Positions 19,617 to 28,446 of a DNA stretch of 64,000 nt are shown here, one piece after another; position 1 is the stretch's first letter; each line of letters starts with the position of its first letter. The position numbers were made by a program, and so were the translations under genes. The notes under the pieces are model-generated. The model worked only from the letters and a program-made list of their open reading frames with translations, ran no database searches and was not told the DNA's origin. The stretch comes from Methylobacterium sp. (lineage in GTDB: Bacteria > Pseudomonadota > Alphaproteobacteria > Rhizobiales > Beijerinckiaceae), in assembly GCA_020252645.1 (NCBI GenBank), contig JADCCN010000011.1:17546-81545 (forward strand). The letters are read 5' to 3'.

Positions 19617-21078
19617 GAGCCGCCTCCCCCCGCGGGTGAATGCGCGTCTCGGCGGCTGCGCCGGCGATTTCGAGCAAGGCCTTGCCGAGCACGGCGCGCG
19701 CGACCTTCGCGCGATAGCCGGCGCTGGCGCGCATATCCGAGATCGGCTGGAAATCCGCCTCGAGATGCGCGAGCGCCGTCGCCCAGCCATGCGTATCGGA
19801 AAGCGACACGCCCTCGAGCGCCTGTTCGGTCGCCCTGGCGCGTGCCGGTGTGCCCGCCATGCCGCCATAGGCAAGGCGCGCTTCGGCGATGCGGCCATCC
19901 TCCAGGCGGAAGTGGAACGCGCCCATCACGGCGGAGATATCCTCGTCGAAGCGCTTGGAGATCTTGAAGGCGCGGAAGGCCATGCCCGGCTTGGGTTTCG
20001 GGATGTGCAAGGCTGTCACCACCTCGCCGGGCTCGCGCGCCTGCCTGCCATAGGCGAGGAAGAAGTTCTCGAGCGGCATGGTTCGCGTGAGCCCGCCTTT
20101 CCGCATCTCCACGCTCGCGCCGAGCGCGATCAGGGCGGGTGCGAGGTCGCCGATGGGCGAGCCATTGGCGATGTTCCCGCCCAGCGTGCCGGAGGCGCGC
20201 ACCTGCCTGGAACCGAAGCGCCGCATCAGCCGGCCGAGATCGGGGTCGAGGCTCGCCAGCGCAGGCAAGGCACGCTCATGCGTCACGGTTGCCCCGAAGG
20301 TGAGAAGGGCGTCGCTCTCCTCGATGCGGTCGAGACCCTTCACCCGTCCCAGCCAGATGATCTTGCCGAGTTCCTGCAATTTCTTGGTGATCCAGAGGCC
20401 GATATCGGTGCCGCCCGCCAGCAGCGTCGCATCGGGGTGGCACAATGCGAGATTCGCCATCGTCTCGATGCTCGCGGGCGCGGCAAAGAAGCGCGCCTCG
20501 TGCCCGATGAAGAGATCCGAGCCTTCCCGCAGAACTTCGAGCCGCATCCGGCGAAGCTCGGCATCGTTGGCGAAGGCGTCCGCCGCCGGGCCGTGGAGCG
20601 CTGCAAGCGCGGCATCCGCGATGGGCCGGTAGCCGGTGCAGCGGCAGAGATTGCCGGAGAGAATGTCATCGAAAGCCGCGCGGGTGAGCGGGCGCTCGGC
20701 CTCGTGATAGGCCGCGAAGAGGCTCATCACGATTCCCGGCGTGCAGAAGCCGCATTGCGAGCCGTGATGCGCAATCATCGCCTGCTGGATCGGGTGAAGG
20801 GTGCCGCCGGCCGAGAGATCCTCCACCGTCAGCACTTCCGCGCCATCGATCTGCCCGAGCAGGAGAATGCAGGCATTCACCGGCTCATAGCGCAGGCGGC
20901 CCTCGCGCAGCCGGGCGAGCACCACCGTGCAGGCCCCGCAATCGCCCTCGTTGCAGCCTTCTTTGGTGCCCGTGGCGCGTTGCTCCTCGCGCAGCCATTC
21001 GAGCAGGGTGAGGGAAGGGTCGAACCCGTCGCGTTCGACGGTCTGGCCCCGGAAGATGAAACGCAAGGTGCGACGCAT
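19606..21078 (-). CDS. xdhA: Xanthine dehydrogenase, iron-sulfur/FAD subunit
   Basis: Small subunit carrying two [2Fe-2S] clusters and FAD, passing electrons from the molybdenum site to NAD+. The 490-residue chain has CNEGDCGACTVV (residues about 42-53) for the plant-type ferredoxin cluster, CGFCTPGIVMSLFAAY and GNLCRCTGYRPI for the second cluster. The FAD domain follows (LLAGGTDIGLWITKK, GNIANGSPIGDLAPALIALG). It heads the xdhABC genes and lies 74 bases downstream of a YitT gene on the same strand. Confidence 0.95.
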   Translation of the reverse strand: MRRTLRFIFRGQTVERDGFDPSLTLLEWLREEQRATGTKEGCNEGDCGACTVVLARLREGRLRYEPVNACILLLGQIDGAEVLTVEDLSAGGTLHPIQQAMIAHHGSQCGFCTPGIVMSLFAAYHEAERPLTRAAFDDILSGNLCRCTGYRPIADAALAALHGPAADAFANDAELRRMRLEVLREGSDLFIGHEARFFAAPASIETMANLALCHPDATLLAGGTDIGLWITKKLQELGKIIWLGRVKGLDRIEESDALLTFGATVTHERALPALASLDPDLGRLMRRFGSRQVRASGTLGGNIANGSPIGDLAPALIALGASVEMRKGGLTRTMPLENFFLAYGRQAREPGEVVTALHIPKPKPGMAFRAFKISKRFDEDISAVMGAFHFRLEDGRIAEARLAYGGMAGTPARARATEQALEGVSLSDTHGWATALAHLEADFQPISDMRASAGYRAKVARAVLGKALLEIAGAAAETRIHPRGEAAHAG

Positions 21079-21152
21079 GATCTGTGGTTTCTCCTTCCGT
21101 TCATGGTGAGGGAGGCGCGGGAAACTTCAAGAGGGCAAAGGGGTCGCAACCC

Positions 21153-21770
21153 TCAGGACATGCCGAGATATCGCCCGGGACGATGATTGATCGCGAGGAT
21201 CAGGTTCACCACCACGGCTCCCAGCAGCGAGAGCGCGAGATTCTGCGGCGGCAGCACCGCCAGCGAGGCGAGCAGGATGGCGCAATCGATGCCGAGTTGC
21301 ACATAGCCCGCGCGCCAGCCGAATTTCTCCTGCAGGAACATCGCGAGGATGTTCACCCCGCCTAGCGCCGTCCGATGCCGGAACAGCATGAGCAGGCCAT
21401 TGCCCATCAATCCGCCGCCGAGGATCGTCGCGAAGACCGGATCGAGCGGGATCATCACGATCCAGTTCGGCAGGAATTTCGCGAAGAGCGAGACGACCGT
21501 CACGGCGAGGAAGGTGCGAAGCGCCACCTTCCAGCCCATCCGCCAGGCGGCCAGCGCGTAGAACGGCATGTTCACGGCCGAGAAGGCGAGCCAGAAGCCC
21601 GCGCCGGACGCATGGTGCAGCAGCAGCGCGAGGCCCGCCGTGCCGCCGGTCACCAGCTTCGCCTGGGCGTAGAGCATCACGCCCACGGCAATGAACAGCG
21701 TGCCCATGAGGATCGCGAGAGCATCCTCATAGGCGGCGTGGCGCTGCAACTCCATGTTGGGATCATGCAT
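21153..21770 (-). CDS. YitT family membrane protein
   Basis: A roughly 205-residue integral membrane protein with five to six hydrophobic segments (for example AILMGTLFIAVGVMLYAQAK and VTGGTAGLALLLHH). These match the YitT/DUF161 family, whose function is not settled. ATG 21770 is chosen; a TTG two codons upstream at 21776 has a better-placed GAGG and could be used. It sits 15 bases after the aldolase gene and 74 before xdhA, so it may belong to either transcription unit. A transport role for the neighbouring metabolic genes is only a guess. Confidence 0.82.
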   Translation of the reverse strand: MHDPNMELQRHAAYEDALAILMGTLFIAVGVMLYAQAKLVTGGTAGLALLLHHASGAGFWLAFSAVNMPFYALAAWRMGWKVALRTFLAVTVVSLFAKFLPNWIVMIPLDPVFATILGGGLMGNGLLMLFRHRTALGGVNILAMFLQEKFGWRAGYVQLGIDCAILLASLAVLPPQNLALSLLGAVVVNLILAINHRPGRYLGMS

Positions 21771-21785
21771 GTTCAAGCATCGGCC

Positions 21786-22805
21786 TCACTGGGAAGGATC
21801 GCCATAGGTGCGGGCGAAACCGGCATCGTTTCCGGCAAGTTTCACGCCACCCAGAGTTTGCCAGAACGGCGCGGCATGGGCATCGGTCAGCGCGTTGATC
21901 TCCTGCATGTAGCCCGCGCCGCGGCCCCTGAGTTCAGCCTCGATCTTTGCCCAATCCGGATAAAGCTTCAGCGCTTCCGACCAGATCGCGCGGCCCGCGA
22001 GATAGCCCGAGGCGCCGGCCTTGCAGGCATGTTCCAGCACCGCGCGGAATTCCGCCATGCCCGCGCCGGCGGAGAGCATAACCCAGGGCCTCCCGCAGAG
22101 CCGGCCCATCTCGTCGAAGGCGCGCTGCACGGCCGCCGAACCATCGCAAAGCCGCGCGGGCACCGGCGCTTCCAGCTTGAACACATCCACGCCGTATTCG
22201 GGTTTTGCGAATTCCGCGACGCATTCGAAGACGAGTTCGCTCTTCTTGTCGGCCATCTCGACATATTGTGTGGTCTCGTTCGCCTCGCCCGGCAGCGGGT
22301 AGACCAGCACCTCGAAGAGATAGGGGATGTCGTATCGCGCGCATTCCTCGCCGATCCTGCGCACGAAGGCCTTCTGGTGGTCGGTGATGTGCCGCGGCGC
22401 ATCCGGGCGATACCAGCAGAGCAGCTTCACGGCATCCGCCCCCATCCGGCGGATCTTCGCGACGGACCAGCCCTCGATGACATCCGAGAGGCGTCCCTCC
22501 GGCGTGTCGCGCCATACCGCTTCCTCCAGCGTGACGATCAGCCCGAGGCGCGGATCGAGCACTTCTTCCGCGAAGGGATAGGCATAGGTCGGGTCGAGCA
22601 GCATCGCGGTCGATTGACCCTGCAATTCGCGGATGAGCGCGGCCTTGAATCGGCCAACCTCTTCCCATGGAGCGGGCTTGCCGAGGGACTTGGCGATCGG
22701 GTTGCTGATCGGGGGGCGCTGGTCCACCGCCGTCATCTTGAAGCGTCCTTGCGCATCCGCCATCCGGCGCAGGCCGCGCAGTTTCCCGGCGCTGATCGCC
22801 CTCAT
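21786..22805 (-). CDS. LacD-type aldolase (tagatose 1,6-bisphosphate aldolase family)
   Basis: A 339-residue class I aldolase of the LacD family. Signature regions are KMTAVDQRPPISNPIAK (residues about 23-39), AMLLDPTYAYPFAEEVL, MGADAVKLLCWYRPDA with the likely Schiff-base-region lysine, and DVFKLEAPVPA. Such enzymes split tagatose 1,6-bisphosphate or related ketose phosphates, including sulfofructose phosphate, into two three-carbon units. Its ATG overlaps the stop of the upstream PfkB kinase gene (ATGA), so the kinase probably makes its substrate. No isomerase or sulfosugar reductase is nearby, so the sugar is undetermined. Confidence 0.82.
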   Translation of the reverse strand: MRAISAGKLRGLRRMADAQGRFKMTAVDQRPPISNPIAKSLGKPAPWEEVGRFKAALIRELQGQSTAMLLDPTYAYPFAEEVLDPRLGLIVTLEEAVWRDTPEGRLSDVIEGWSVAKIRRMGADAVKLLCWYRPDAPRHITDHQKAFVRRIGEECARYDIPYLFEVLVYPLPGEANETTQYVEMADKKSELVFECVAEFAKPEYGVDVFKLEAPVPARLCDGSAAVQRAFDEMGRLCGRPWVMLSAGAGMAEFRAVLEHACKAGASGYLAGRAIWSEALKLYPDWAKIEAELRGRGAGYMQEINALTDAHAAPFWQTLGGVKLAGNDAGFARTYGDPSQ

Positions 22806-23695
22806 GCCCGTTCCTCCAGGAAGGCCAGCACTTCCGCCTTCGTCGGCGCTCCCAGCGGCCCGCCGGGACGCGTCACCTTGATCGCTGCCGCGGCACTCGC
22901 GAAGCGGATCGCCGCCTGGATCGGAAGCCCGTCCACCAGGGCATGAGCGAAGGCGCCGTGCCAGGTATCGCCCGCGCCGAGCGTATCGACCGCTGTCACC
23001 GGGAAGGCAGGGTGATGCGTCACGCGGCCCTCCCGGTGGCTGTAGGTGCCGTGCTCGCCATCGGTCGCGGCGATGAAATTCGGGCGGCCCTTCGCATAAT
23101 GGGCCAGGGCCTCGCCGATATGGCTGATGCCGGTCATCTCGCGCATGGCCTGCGCGGAAAAGATCGCATGCGTCGAAGCCTCCACGAGGCGCGGCTCCTT
23201 TGGCGCGCGATCGCCATCGAGCACGGCGATCCTTCCCTTGGCCCGGGCGGATTCGAACATCCGCAAGGCGATATTCTCCCAGCGCACATCGCCCAGAACG
23301 GCATCGAACCCTGCTGGCAATTCGCGCGGCACGGAGGGGGCGTCATCCGGCGCGCTCGCATCGAGGATGTTGAAGATCGAACGATCGCCATTAGGCTCCA
23401 CCACGATGGTCGAGCGCGAGGTGCGCATGCCCGGCAGTGCCACGCTGAGGCTGGTGTCGATGCCATAACCCTCCAGCATGCCGCGCAATTGCGCGCCCAC
23501 CGCATCATCGCCGAAGCGCGCGAGCAGGCCCGGCTTGCCGCCGAGCTTCGCGATCGAATAGGCTCCGTTCGTGGCCGTGCCCCCGATGGTGGTGACGATG
23601 CCGCTCGCGCGGTGCTTCTGGCCGGGCGTGATCGGCATCGGCAGCGTGTAGATGTCATCGAGGACGGCGATGCCGACACAGAGAATGCGGGTCAT
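22802..23695 (-). CDS. PfkB-family sugar kinase
   Basis: A 297-residue ribokinase-fold kinase starting MTRILCVGIAVLDDIYTLPM. It has the N-terminal PfkB block (GGTATNGAYSIAKLGGKPGL, residues about 40-59) and the C-terminal signature with catalytic aspartate, DTLGAGDTWHGAFAHAL (about 237-253). It overlaps the aldolase gene by four bases. The pair suggests phosphorylation of a ketohexose phosphate followed by aldol cleavage. The 185-base gap to the divergent binding-protein gene at 23881 should contain the promoter of this minus-strand run. Confidence 0.85.
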   Translation of the reverse strand: MTRILCVGIAVLDDIYTLPMPITPGQKHRASGIVTTIGGTATNGAYSIAKLGGKPGLLARFGDDAVGAQLRGMLEGYGIDTSLSVALPGMRTSRSTIVVEPNGDRSIFNILDASAPDDAPSVPRELPAGFDAVLGDVRWENIALRMFESARAKGRIAVLDGDRAPKEPRLVEASTHAIFSAQAMREMTGISHIGEALAHYAKGRPNFIAATDGEHGTYSHREGRVTHHPAFPVTAVDTLGAGDTWHGAFAHALVDGLPIQAAIRFASAAAAIKVTRPGGPLGAPTKAEVLAFLEERA

Positions 23696-23880
23696 GGCTC
23701 GGGGCCCGGGTCGAAGAGGCAGGGAGCCGATGGTTAGGCAGCGAAGCCGCTGCCCGCAAGCCCTTCCGGCATGATCGGCATGGGGATCGCGCCGCCGGTT
23801 TCTCACTTCACCCTTGCCAGCCGGGGATGTTGATCGGAAGGATGAGAGGCCTGACAAACATTTTTTTCGCGGGAGGGGTC

Positions 23881-25197
23881 ATGACGAGCACCGCACCGGC
23901 CGGGCACGGAAGGGCCTTCGCTGGCCCGCTTCTGGCGGCCCTCGCGTGGCTGATGTTGCCGGCCGTCGCGCAGGCGCAGGCTCCGCTCCAGCCGCCGCCG
24001 GCCGCGCCGCAGACCATCCTGCGGCTCTTCATCGGCAATGCGCAGGGGCTGGATGTCGCGCGCCTCGCGGTCGAGGGCTACCTGCGCGCCAATCCCGGCA
24101 TCGGCATCGAGATCGAGACGGGCGGCGCTACGCTCGAGCAGCAGCAGCAGATGCTGAATGCCGCCTTGACCTCGAAGGATTCCGGCTACGATCTCTTCCT
24201 GATCGATGTGCTGCGTCCGGCGCAATGGGCGGCCGCGCAATGGGCCGAACCGCTCGATGCCCATCTCGGCGCAGAACGGGATCGCCTTCTCGATCGCTAC
24301 CCGCCAGGCCTGAGGGCCGCGAGCGTGCATGCCGGGCGGGTGATGGCGCTCCCCTATTTCGCGGATGCGCAATTCCTTTATTATCGCAAGGATTTGCTGG
24401 AGAAATACGCGCTCGAGCCGCCGCTGAGCTGGGAAGAGCTGAAAGCCGCCGCCCAGAAGATCATGGCAGGCGAGAACAACCCGGCCCTCATCGGCCTCCA
24501 AAGTGCCGGTGCGCCGGTGGAAAGCACGGTCTGTTCCTATCTCGTGCCGCTCTGGGCCATGGGGGAGGATCTCCTCGCTGGGGGCAGGCCCAATCTCGCA
24601 AGCGAGGCCGCGAAGCGCCCTTTCCAGCTCTGGGCGGATCTGCGCGCGGCGAATGTGACGCCGCCCAACCATTCGGAAATCGCGACCGACCGCATCCGCC
24701 AGACCATGCATTCCGGGAACCTCATTTTCGGGATCACCTGGTCCTATGCCTGGAACCGGCTGGAGACCGATGCGGATTCCGCCGTGAAGGGCCGGATCGG
24801 CATCGCGCCAATGCCCGGTTTCGAGGCCGGGCGCAGCGCCAGTTGCCTTGGCGGCTGGATGGTCGCCGTCTCCGCCTTCTCGAGGAACAAGCCGGAGGCG
24901 GCGAAATTCGCGCGGCATCTTTCCTCGCCGGAGACCGCGCGGGTTCTGGCCCTGCAGGCCGGTCACCTGCCGGTCTTCGCCGAACTTTACGCCGATCCGG
25001 AGGTGCTCGCCGCGCGGCCATGGTTCGCGCAGGCCCTGCCGGTGGTGCAAGGGGCCCGGCCCCGGCCCATCACCCCGCGCTATTCGGAGGTGTCCGAGGT
25101 CCTGCGCGCCAATGTCCATGCCGTGCTTGGCGGCAGCAAGACGCCTGAGCAGGCCCTGAGCGACATGGGAATCCGGCTCGGCGGCATTTTCCGCTGA
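23881..25197 (+). CDS. Orphan ABC sugar-type substrate-binding protein (family 1)
   Basis: A 438-residue periplasmic binding protein of the MalE/UgpB type. ATG 23881 follows GGAGGGG. A signal peptide (AFAGPLLAALAWLMLPAVAQAQ) ends near residue 31. The mature part has blocks typical of the family, such as VMALPYFADAQFLYYRKDLL and YALEPPLSWEELKAAAQKIM. Such proteins usually bind sugars or polyols. No permease or ATPase gene is adjacent, so the transporter partners must be elsewhere or lost. It is divergent from the pfkB/lacD pair, which hints at a shared sugar. Confidence 0.85.
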   Translation: MTSTAPAGHGRAFAGPLLAALAWLMLPAVAQAQAPLQPPPAAPQTILRLFIGNAQGLDVARLAVEGYLRANPGIGIEIETGGATLEQQQQMLNAALTSKDSGYDLFLIDVLRPAQWAAAQWAEPLDAHLGAERDRLLDRYPPGLRAASVHAGRVMALPYFADAQFLYYRKDLLEKYALEPPLSWEELKAAAQKIMAGENNPALIGLQSAGAPVESTVCSYLVPLWAMGEDLLAGGRPNLASEAAKRPFQLWADLRAANVTPPNHSEIATDRIRQTMHSGNLIFGITWSYAWNRLETDADSAVKGRIGIAPMPGFEAGRSASCLGGWMVAVSAFSRNKPEAAKFARHLSSPETARVLALQAGHLPVFAELYADPEVLAARPWFAQALPVVQGARPRPITPRYSEVSEVLRANVHAVLGGSKTPEQALSDMGIRLGGIFR

Positions 25198-25279
25198 AAC
25201 CGCCTTCTTCCTGCCTCACGCAATTGCGAGCGGCATGTGTGCGCAGGGCGGCATAGCAGTTTTGCATGAGGGAGCCTGC

Positions 25280-25687
25280 ATGCCGAACGGAGCCGACATC
25301 ATTGCCCGGCGCCTCGTCGCGCCAGGTTGCCGCATCGCCTTCGGCATGCCGGGCGGTGAAGCGCTCGCGATCGCCGAGGCGCCGAAGAAGGCGGGCATCT
25401 GCTTCCGGCACGTGAAGCGCGAGAATGCCGGCGGCTTCATGGCGGAGGGCCATGCCCATCGGCAGGCGCTTGAAGGTGGCCCCCTGGTGCCCGCGGGCCT
25501 CAAAGCTCGTGCGCGCTTCGGCGGCACGGATTTCGCGGCCGTCGCAATGGCTTTCGGCGGGCATGGCGTGACGGTGACAAGCCGCGCCGCGCTGGAAGCC
25601 GAGGCCCGCGCCGCCTTCGCGCGCCACGACCGGTTCACGCTGATTGCCGTGCGCATCGCGCCGGATGCCTATGAGGGGAGGCTCTGA
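25280..25687 (+). pseudogene. Internally deleted thiamine-diphosphate enzyme (acetolactate synthase-like)
   Basis: The frame has a good start (GGAGCCTGCATG) and begins GADIIARRLVAPGC, FGMPGGEALAIAE and RENAGGFMAEGHA, the first about 60 residues of an acetolactate synthase-like enzyme including its catalytic glutamate. At about residue 65-80 it jumps to FGGTDFAAVAMAFGGHGVTV and then the C-terminal end of such enzymes. About 400 residues, including the central domain and most of the thiamine-diphosphate domain, are missing, so it cannot be a working enzyme. The frame remains open and its TGA overlaps the OpgC start, so it is probably still translated. Confidence 0.75.
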
Positions 25688-26814
25688 TGGCCGGCACGCT
25701 TAGCCCCCGCGATGAGCGGCTCGATTTCTTCCGCGGCCTCGCGATGTTCGTGATTTTCGTCGCGCATCTGCCGGATAATCCCTGGTTTGGCTTCATCCCC
25801 GCGCGCTTTGGCTTCTCCTCGGCGGCGGAACTCTTCGTGTTCTGCTCCGGCCTCGCCTCGGCCTATGCCTTCGGGCGGCTTTTCCTGCGGCAGGGCTTCG
25901 GCGTGGGCCTGTTTCGCGTGCTCTCGCGCCTCTGGCAGGTCTATTGGGCGCATATCGGCCTTGCCCTCGTGATGATGGCCATGAGTGTCGCGGGCTGGAA
26001 GCTCACGGGCACGGATTACCCCGCCCGGCTCGGTTTGGGCTGGTTCTATCGCGAGCCGGGCGAGGGGCTTTTCGCGCTGATGACGCTGACCTTCACGCCC
26101 GCTTTCCTCGACATCCTGCCGATGTATCTCGTGCTGCTGGCGATGCTGCCGCTGGTGATGCTGGTCGCGCGCCTGTCGCCGATCCTTGCGATGGGGGCGC
26201 TGGTGGCGTTGTGGATCATGGTGCAGATCACGCATCTCAACCTGCCGGGCGGGCAAGGGCCGGGCGGCATGTGGTTCTTCAACCCCTTCGCCTGGCAACT
26301 CGTGTTCTTCACGGGCTTCGCCTTCGGTTTGGGGTGGCTGAAAGCGCCGCCTTTCGAGAAGGGCGCGCTGTTCTGGCTCTGCGTGGCGTTTCTCGTGGTG
26401 TCGGTGCCGCTCAATTTCTGGGGTTTCACCCGGAATATTCCGGCCCTAGGCGTCGCGCATGAATGGCTGATCGGCGCGGATGGCAAGACCAACCTCAACC
26501 CCTTGCTCTACATCCATTTTCTTGCAAGCGCCTATGTGATGCTGACGCTGATCGAGCCCCACCGCGCGCGGCTCGCCGCCTTCAGTCCGATCATCGAGGT
26601 GGGCCAGCAGGCGCTCGCCACCTTCATGGCCTCCATCGCACTCGCCTGGGGGCTCGGCATGCTGCTGGATGTGACGGGCCGTGACTGGCTCACGACGACC
26701 ATCGCAAACCTCGCGGGCTTTGCGGGGCTCGTTGCGGTCGCGCGGCTCGCGAGGCGTTACAAGTCCGCGAAGGACGAGCGTGCTGCGAAGCCCGCGCTGC
26801 AACCGCCCGGGTGA
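25687..26814 (+). CDS. OpgC-like integral membrane protein
   Basis: A 375-residue membrane protein with about ten hydrophobic segments. The N-terminal signature RDERLDFFRGLAMFVIFVAH and the following NPWFGFIPARFGFSSAAELF match the OpgC family (acyltransferase 3 fold). OpgC proteins add succinyl groups to osmoregulated periplasmic glucans in some species; many paralogues in alphaproteobacteria have unknown roles. The start is coupled to the preceding remnant gene by TGATG at 25685-25689. It ends directly against the converging YeeE gene with no gap. Confidence 0.85.
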   Translation: MAGTLSPRDERLDFFRGLAMFVIFVAHLPDNPWFGFIPARFGFSSAAELFVFCSGLASAYAFGRLFLRQGFGVGLFRVLSRLWQVYWAHIGLALVMMAMSVAGWKLTGTDYPARLGLGWFYREPGEGLFALMTLTFTPAFLDILPMYLVLLAMLPLVMLVARLSPILAMGALVALWIMVQITHLNLPGGQGPGGMWFFNPFAWQLVFFTGFAFGLGWLKAPPFEKGALFWLCVAFLVVSVPLNFWGFTRNIPALGVAHEWLIGADGKTNLNPLLYIHFLASAYVMLTLIEPHRARLAAFSPIIEVGQQALATFMASIALAWGLGMLLDVTGRDWLTTTIANLAGFAGLVAVARLARRYKSAKDERAAKPALQPPG

Positions 26815-27978
26815 TCAGTCGAGCTTGAAGATCGGCCGCAGCTTCACGCCCAACATATTGCCGGCAAAGGCGAAGACGAGCCACACCCAGCCATGCAGGC
26901 TGCCCGAGACGGTGCCGGAAAAGAATGCGCCGATGTTGCAGCCCGTGCCGAGTCGTGCGCCGATGCCCAGCAGCAGGCCGCCGATCACCGCCGCCGCGAG
27001 CGAGCGGGCGGGAATGGAAAAGCCCGGCCTGAATTTTCCCGCCATCATCGCCGCGAGCATCGCGCCGAGGATGATCCCGAAATCCATCACGGAAGTCACA
27101 TCCGCGAAGAGGCTCGCGCGCAGCGCGCCTTCCTGCCCGGCGAAGAAGGCCCAAGCCTCGGGTGTCGCGCCGAAGAGGCTCGCGATTTTCGCGCCCCAGA
27201 GTGCGAAGGCTCCCGTGATGCCCCAGGGCCAGCCGGAGACGATCAGCGTCGCGATGTTCACCAGCGCGAGAGCCAGCGCGCCGATCACCAGCGCCCAGGG
27301 GCCGCTGATCCAGTTTGTCGCAGGCTGCCGGATGGAAGCGAGCGAGCCGTGCCGCGCCGTCTCCGCCCTCGCCACAAGCGCATGAAGCGCGGCCAGTCCG
27401 GCGAGCATCACCACCAAGGCCGGCAACCAGCCGAGGCTCGTGACAATCGAGACCGGCGCGAATTTCGGCCAGGCGAACCAATGCTCGGCAGTGGCGCTCG
27501 CGAGCGTCGATCCGAGGATGAAGAACACCAGCGTCACCACCATCCGCACCGAGCCGCCACCGATGGTGAAGAGCGTGCCGGAGCCGCAGCCCCCGCCCAG
27601 TTGCATGCCGAGGCCGAAGAGGAATGCGCCGGTGGCGAGCGCCACGCCCACGGGAAACACATAGCCGCCGACGGGCTGGCCCAGCAGGCTGCCCGCCCCC
27701 AAAGCGGGAAAGAAGACAAGGCTCGCCACGCCGAGCATGATGAGCTGCGCGCGAAGCCCCGCACTTTTCCGCTCGAGGATGAAGCGCCGCCACGCCGCCG
27801 TGAAGCCGAAGCTCGCATGGTAGAGCGCAAGGCCCGCAAAGAGGCCGATGCCCGCGAGCAGCACCATGCGCAGGCCGCCATTCAGGCCGGCAAGGGCCAG
27901 CAGCAGGAACATGGCCGCCAGTGCGAGCAAAGCTTGCGGGCGAGCCATGAGGGCAAGCGGTTTCTGCGCGAGAAGCAT
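26815..27978 (-). CDS. YeeE/YedE family sulfur transporter (TsuA-like)
   Basis: A 387-residue membrane protein with many hydrophobic segments. The conserved cysteine motifs of the thiosulfate transporter TsuA are visible: LGGGCGSGTLFTIGGGSVRM (about residues 126-145) and GARLGTGCNIGAFFSGTVSG (about 343-362). In TsuA these cysteines relay thiosulfate through the membrane. A TusA-family gene lies upstream on the same strand, matching the TsuA-TsuB pairing. Import of thiosulfate or another reduced sulfur species is therefore likely. ATG 27978 is preferred to a TTG one codon earlier. Confidence 0.85.
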   Translation of the reverse strand: MLLAQKPLALMARPQALLALAAMFLLLALAGLNGGLRMVLLAGIGLFAGLALYHASFGFTAAWRRFILERKSAGLRAQLIMLGVASLVFFPALGAGSLLGQPVGGYVFPVGVALATGAFLFGLGMQLGGGCGSGTLFTIGGGSVRMVVTLVFFILGSTLASATAEHWFAWPKFAPVSIVTSLGWLPALVVMLAGLAALHALVARAETARHGSLASIRQPATNWISGPWALVIGALALALVNIATLIVSGWPWGITGAFALWGAKIASLFGATPEAWAFFAGQEGALRASLFADVTSVMDFGIILGAMLAAMMAGKFRPGFSIPARSLAAAVIGGLLLGIGARLGTGCNIGAFFSGTVSGSLHGWVWLVFAFAGNMLGVKLRPIFKLD

Positions 27979-28124
27979 CAAGTCATCCCCGATCGTTTCA
28001 GCCCTTTTGTAGGCATTCGCGCTGGCTTTGGCGACCGGAAGAACTTTGCGATTTGGCGCGGCTTTCGGGGTCGATTTGCCGGGTTATCCCGCGCAATCAG
28101 CGGAATTTCCCGCCATGGCCCGGC

Positions 28125-28349
28125 TCAGGCCTTCACGATCCGGAAGGTCAGGCTTGCGCCAACCTTTTCGGTTGCCTCAAGCGTGTCGCCGGTTTCCCGG
28201 ATGAGGTTCGGAATGTCGAGCCCGGCCAGCGGATCATTCGCCGTCACCACCAGCACGGTGCCGGGCGTAAGGCCTTTCAGCGCCTTGCGCGTTTTCAGCG
28301 CAGGCAGGGGGCAGCGCAGGCCCAGAAGGTCGAGGGCGATTTCAGACAT
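28125..28349 (-). CDS. TusA/SirA-family sulfur carrier (TsuB-like)
   Basis: A 74-residue protein with the family signature LDLLGLRCPLPALKTRKAL at residues 6-24, where the CPxP cysteine carries persulfide sulfur. Start ATG 28349 gives the normal TusA length. It lies 146 bases upstream of the YeeE/TsuA-like gene on the same strand. TsuB proteins take sulfur from the thiosulfate entering through TsuA, so that role is more likely here than tRNA thiolation. It is divergent from the propeller-cytochrome gene, 97 bases away. Confidence 0.88.
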   Translation of the reverse strand: MSEIALDLLGLRCPLPALKTRKALKGLTPGTVLVVTANDPLAGLDIPNLIRETGDTLEATEKVGASLTFRIVKA

Positions 28350-28446
28350 GGTCGCTCCCGCAGCGAGGCTGCTTGCCGCAGGACACTTCCCCGCAGATGC
28401 CTCCCCGTCATATGGTGGAAGCGTTCGGGGCTGTCGAGAGGGAAGA

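Noticed and set aside
21786..23695. A sulfoquinovose (sulfo-EMP) operon
   Set aside because: Kinase and aldolase types fit, but there is no isomerase, sulfolactaldehyde reductase, sulfoquinovosidase or exporter nearby. The sugar is left open.
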